Position numbers and translations under genes: made by a program. From contig CANFLP010000009.1 of assembly GCA_947447835.1 (NCBI GenBank), positions 1 through 25,727 of the forward strand: a stretch of 25,727 bases of DNA, read 5' to 3'. The DNA comes from Bacteroidota bacterium (GTDB taxonomy: Bacteria; Bacteroidota; Bacteroidia; Chitinophagales; Chitinophagaceae). Position 1 is the first letter of the stretch; every line of letters begins with the position of its first letter. A model generated the notes under the pieces. It searched no databases. It had not been told where the DNA came from and was given only the letters and a program-made list of their open reading frames with translations. Positions 24,075 to 25,727 of the stretch are shown here, in pieces.

Positions 24075-24731
24075 CTAAGCCTCCTTTAGAATATGTAAAA
24101 TATAAGGATTGGCCTTTTTTTCTCTACCCCAAGTAGTTGCGGGTCCATGTCCCGAATAAATTGTCATGGTGTCTGGTAGGGGTAGCATTTGAGTACTTAT
24201 ACTTTTTATTAAATCTAAGGGATTACTTCCAGGCAAGTCGGTTCGGCCTACACCATCTTTAAAAATTAAATCTCCGCCAATTATAAAATCTTGTTGTTGG
24301 TTGTAAAAACAAACACTACCAGGAGAATGTCCAGGTGTTAAAAGCACTTTGAATTGGTCATTGCCAAATTGAATAATATCATCTTGATCAATATATTGAA
24401 CTGGTCCTTTATAGGGTTCACATGGAACACCCCATCTTGCACCACCTTCAGGAAGGCGATCAATTACGGCTTGTTCATTCTTGTGAAAGTGAGCTGTTAG
24501 TCCATATAGCTCACTCACAAAACTATTTCCAAATACGTGATCCAAATGACAATGTGTATTGAGTAATAATTTGGGAGTAAGTTCATTTGAGTTGATAAAT
24601 GAAACTAATGCTTCTTGTTCATTTCTTAAATAGCAACCAGGGTCTACAATGATGGCTTCTTTTTGCTCATTGTATAAAACATAGGTATTTTCTTGAAATG
24701 CATTAAAACAAAAAGAATGAATTGATAACAT
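24075..24731 (-). CDS. MBL-fold metallohydrolase, glyoxalase II-like
   Basis: A 218-residue metallo-beta-lactamase fold hydrolase with the metal motif HCHLDH (H60, H62, D64, H65), the His in GHSPGS, the Asp in GGDLIFKDGVGRTDLPG and the final His in YSGHGPAT. This is the YcbL/small glyoxalase-II subgroup, without the C-terminal glutathione-binding domain of true glyoxalase II. Likely a cytoplasmic thioester hydrolase; the substrate is uncertain. It follows pyrD by 23 bases and is probably co-transcribed with it. Confidence 0.9.
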   Translation of the reverse strand: MLSIHSFCFNAFQENTYVLYNEQKEAIIVDPGCYLRNEQEALVSFINSNELTPKLLLNTHCHLDHVFGNSFVSELYGLTAHFHKNEQAVIDRLPEGGARWGVPCEPYKGPVQYIDQDDIIQFGNDQFKVLLTPGHSPGSVCFYNQQQDFIIGGDLIFKDGVGRTDLPGSNPLDLIKSISTQMLPLPDTMTIYSGHGPATTWGREKKANPYILHILKEA

Positions 24732-24754
24732 GAAATGTATTTAATAATTTGTAA

Positions 24755-25727
24755 TTACAATTGGCTAGATAAATGCTTACAAATGTTTTTTACAATAGCA
24801 GGTCCTTCGTAAATAAAGCCAGTCCATATTTGAACCATGCTTGCGCCTGCATCTATTTTTGCTTGTGCATCTTCGCCTTTAAAAATCCCTCCACTTGCAA
24901 TAATAGGTAGACGATTGCCGATGCCTTTATGTAAATATTGTAATACCTGATTAGATTTTTCTAATAATGGCTGACCACTTAATCCACCTGCCCCAATAGC
25001 TGTTGCTTTTTCCAAATTTGAAGCATTCAATAAACTACGATCTAATGTAGTATTGCTTGATACAAGACCATCTATTTTTATTTCCTGTGTAAGTGATATG
25101 ATATCATCAAGTGCCGAGGTTTCTAAGTCTGGTGCAATTTTTAATAAAATGGGCTTATTGTTTTTGTTTACATTCTGCAACTCACTAAATATTTTCCTCA
25201 GCGATTCTTTTTCTTGTAATTCGCGAAGTCCTGGTGTATTAGGTGAACTAACATTCACGACAAAATAATCTACTACCTCTTCAAGACCAATAAAATTGGT
25301 GCAATAATCTTTCCAGGCGTCACTGTTTTCAGTCACTTTATTTTTTCCAATATTGCCGCCAATAATTAAAGATGAATTTGTTTTTTCTTTTCTTGTTGTT
25401 AATCTTTTTGCAATCACATCAACTCCATCATTATTAAACCCCATTCTATTAATCAATGCTTTTTGACTTGGAAGTCTAAACAATCTTGGAGTAGGATTTC
25501 CAGCTTGTGCTTTAGGTGTAACAGTGCCAATTTCTACAAACCCAAAACCTAATAATTCCAATACATCTAAATGCTCAGCATTTTTATCAAATCCTGCACC
25601 TAGGCCAACTGGATTTGGGAAGTCTAAACCGAATAATTTTGTTGTAAGATCGGTTTCCTTGTATTGGAAATTTCCTCCTAAAATTTGTTTGCCAAATGGA
25701 AGTACTGCTGCCATATGAAGGCCTTGC
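24755..25727 (-). CDS. pyrD: Dihydroorotate dehydrogenase (quinone), 5' end outside window
   Basis: The C-terminal 324 codons of a class 2 dihydroorotate dehydrogenase, the membrane-associated flavoprotein that makes orotate in pyrimidine synthesis with quinone as acceptor. Motifs: NPVGLGAGFDKN, EIGTVTPKAQAGNPTPR, INRMGFNN, the catalytic Ser of NVSSPNTPGLRELQ (Ser marks class 2), LKIAPDL, SNTTLDR, GLSGQPL and IASGGIF. The Met at 25714 is not the true start: the frame stays open to the edge and class 2 enzymes have an N-terminal helical extension before this point. It is followed by the MBL-fold gene. Confidence 0.95.
   Translation of the reverse strand, partial: QGLHMAAVLPFGKQILGGNFQYKETDLTTKLFGLDFPNPVGLGAGFDKNAEHLDVLELLGFGFVEIGTVTPKAQAGNPTPRLFRLPSQKALINRMGFNNDGVDVIAKRLTTRKEKTNSSLIIGGNIGKNKVTENSDAWKDYCTNFIGLEEVVDYFVVNVSSPNTPGLRELQEKESLRKIFSELQNVNKNNKPILLKIAPDLETSALDDIISLTQEIKIDGLVSSNTTLDRSLLNASNLEKATAIGAGGLSGQPLLEKSNQVLQYLHKGIGNRLPIIASGGIFKGEDAQAKIDAGASMVQIWTGFIYEGPAIVKNICKHLSSQL

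Noticed and set aside
25524..25718. Plus-strand frame at the right edge
   Set aside because: It is opposite pyrD, whose conserved motifs are read on the minus strand.

Overview
The window is a chromosomal segment from an AT-rich member of the Bacteroidota, most likely the Chitinophagaceae or a close relative. This rests on GldA, DivIC/FtsB-type and KorA proteins of Bacteroidota style, promoters with TAnnTTTG-like -7 elements, many weak or absent Shine-Dalgarno sequences, a porin with a Sec signal ending ANA-Q, and a fused E1 alpha/beta 2-oxoacid dehydrogenase. I count 20 protein genes, two of them cut by the window edges. There are no RNA genes, CRISPR arrays or complete mobile elements, and no gene-free stretch longer than about 135 bases.

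Left part (1-9599): a set of genes that looks built around uptake, sensing and activation of short-chain carboxylates. A truncated acs (acetyl-CoA synthetase) reads leftward off the edge. Opposite it, reading rightward, are an orphan InsA-like zinc-ribbon/HTH protein, an outer-membrane porin, an MHS-family MFS symporter with a large extra-membrane insert, and a small two-helix membrane protein, closed by a clear terminator. Then come a second small two-helix membrane protein, a CbrA/CrbS-type sensor (sodium:solute symporter, STAC domain and histidine kinase in one chain), a stand-alone receiver protein, and a PrpE-like acyl-CoA synthetase. In Proteobacteria, CrbS/CrbR controls acs. Here the sensor sits between two acyl-CoA synthetases, but the partner receiver has no DNA-binding domain.

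Middle part (9612-18712): gldA, eno, a DivIC/FtsB-like division protein and nth run rightward. They end at a palindromic terminator shared with the convergent korA-type gene (2-oxoacid:ferredoxin oxidoreductase, fused gamma-alpha), which lacks an adjacent korB. Divergent from korA are a polysaccharide deacetylase, a Bax-inhibitor-1 family membrane protein ending in a 21-bp perfect hairpin, and a fused branched-chain/2-oxoacid dehydrogenase E1.

Right part (18713-25727): an intergenic region with a partly duplicated terminator lies ahead of a convergent M19 dipeptidase. That gene is divergent from prfA (RF1) across a 60-bp gap holding a palindrome with two back-to-back -7 elements. Reading leftward from the right edge are pyrD (class 2, 5' end outside), an MBL-fold hydrolase, an OmpR-type response regulator, its histidine kinase, and galE, which converges on prfA with a 5-base gap. 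Apart from the carboxylate module this is mostly housekeeping DNA.
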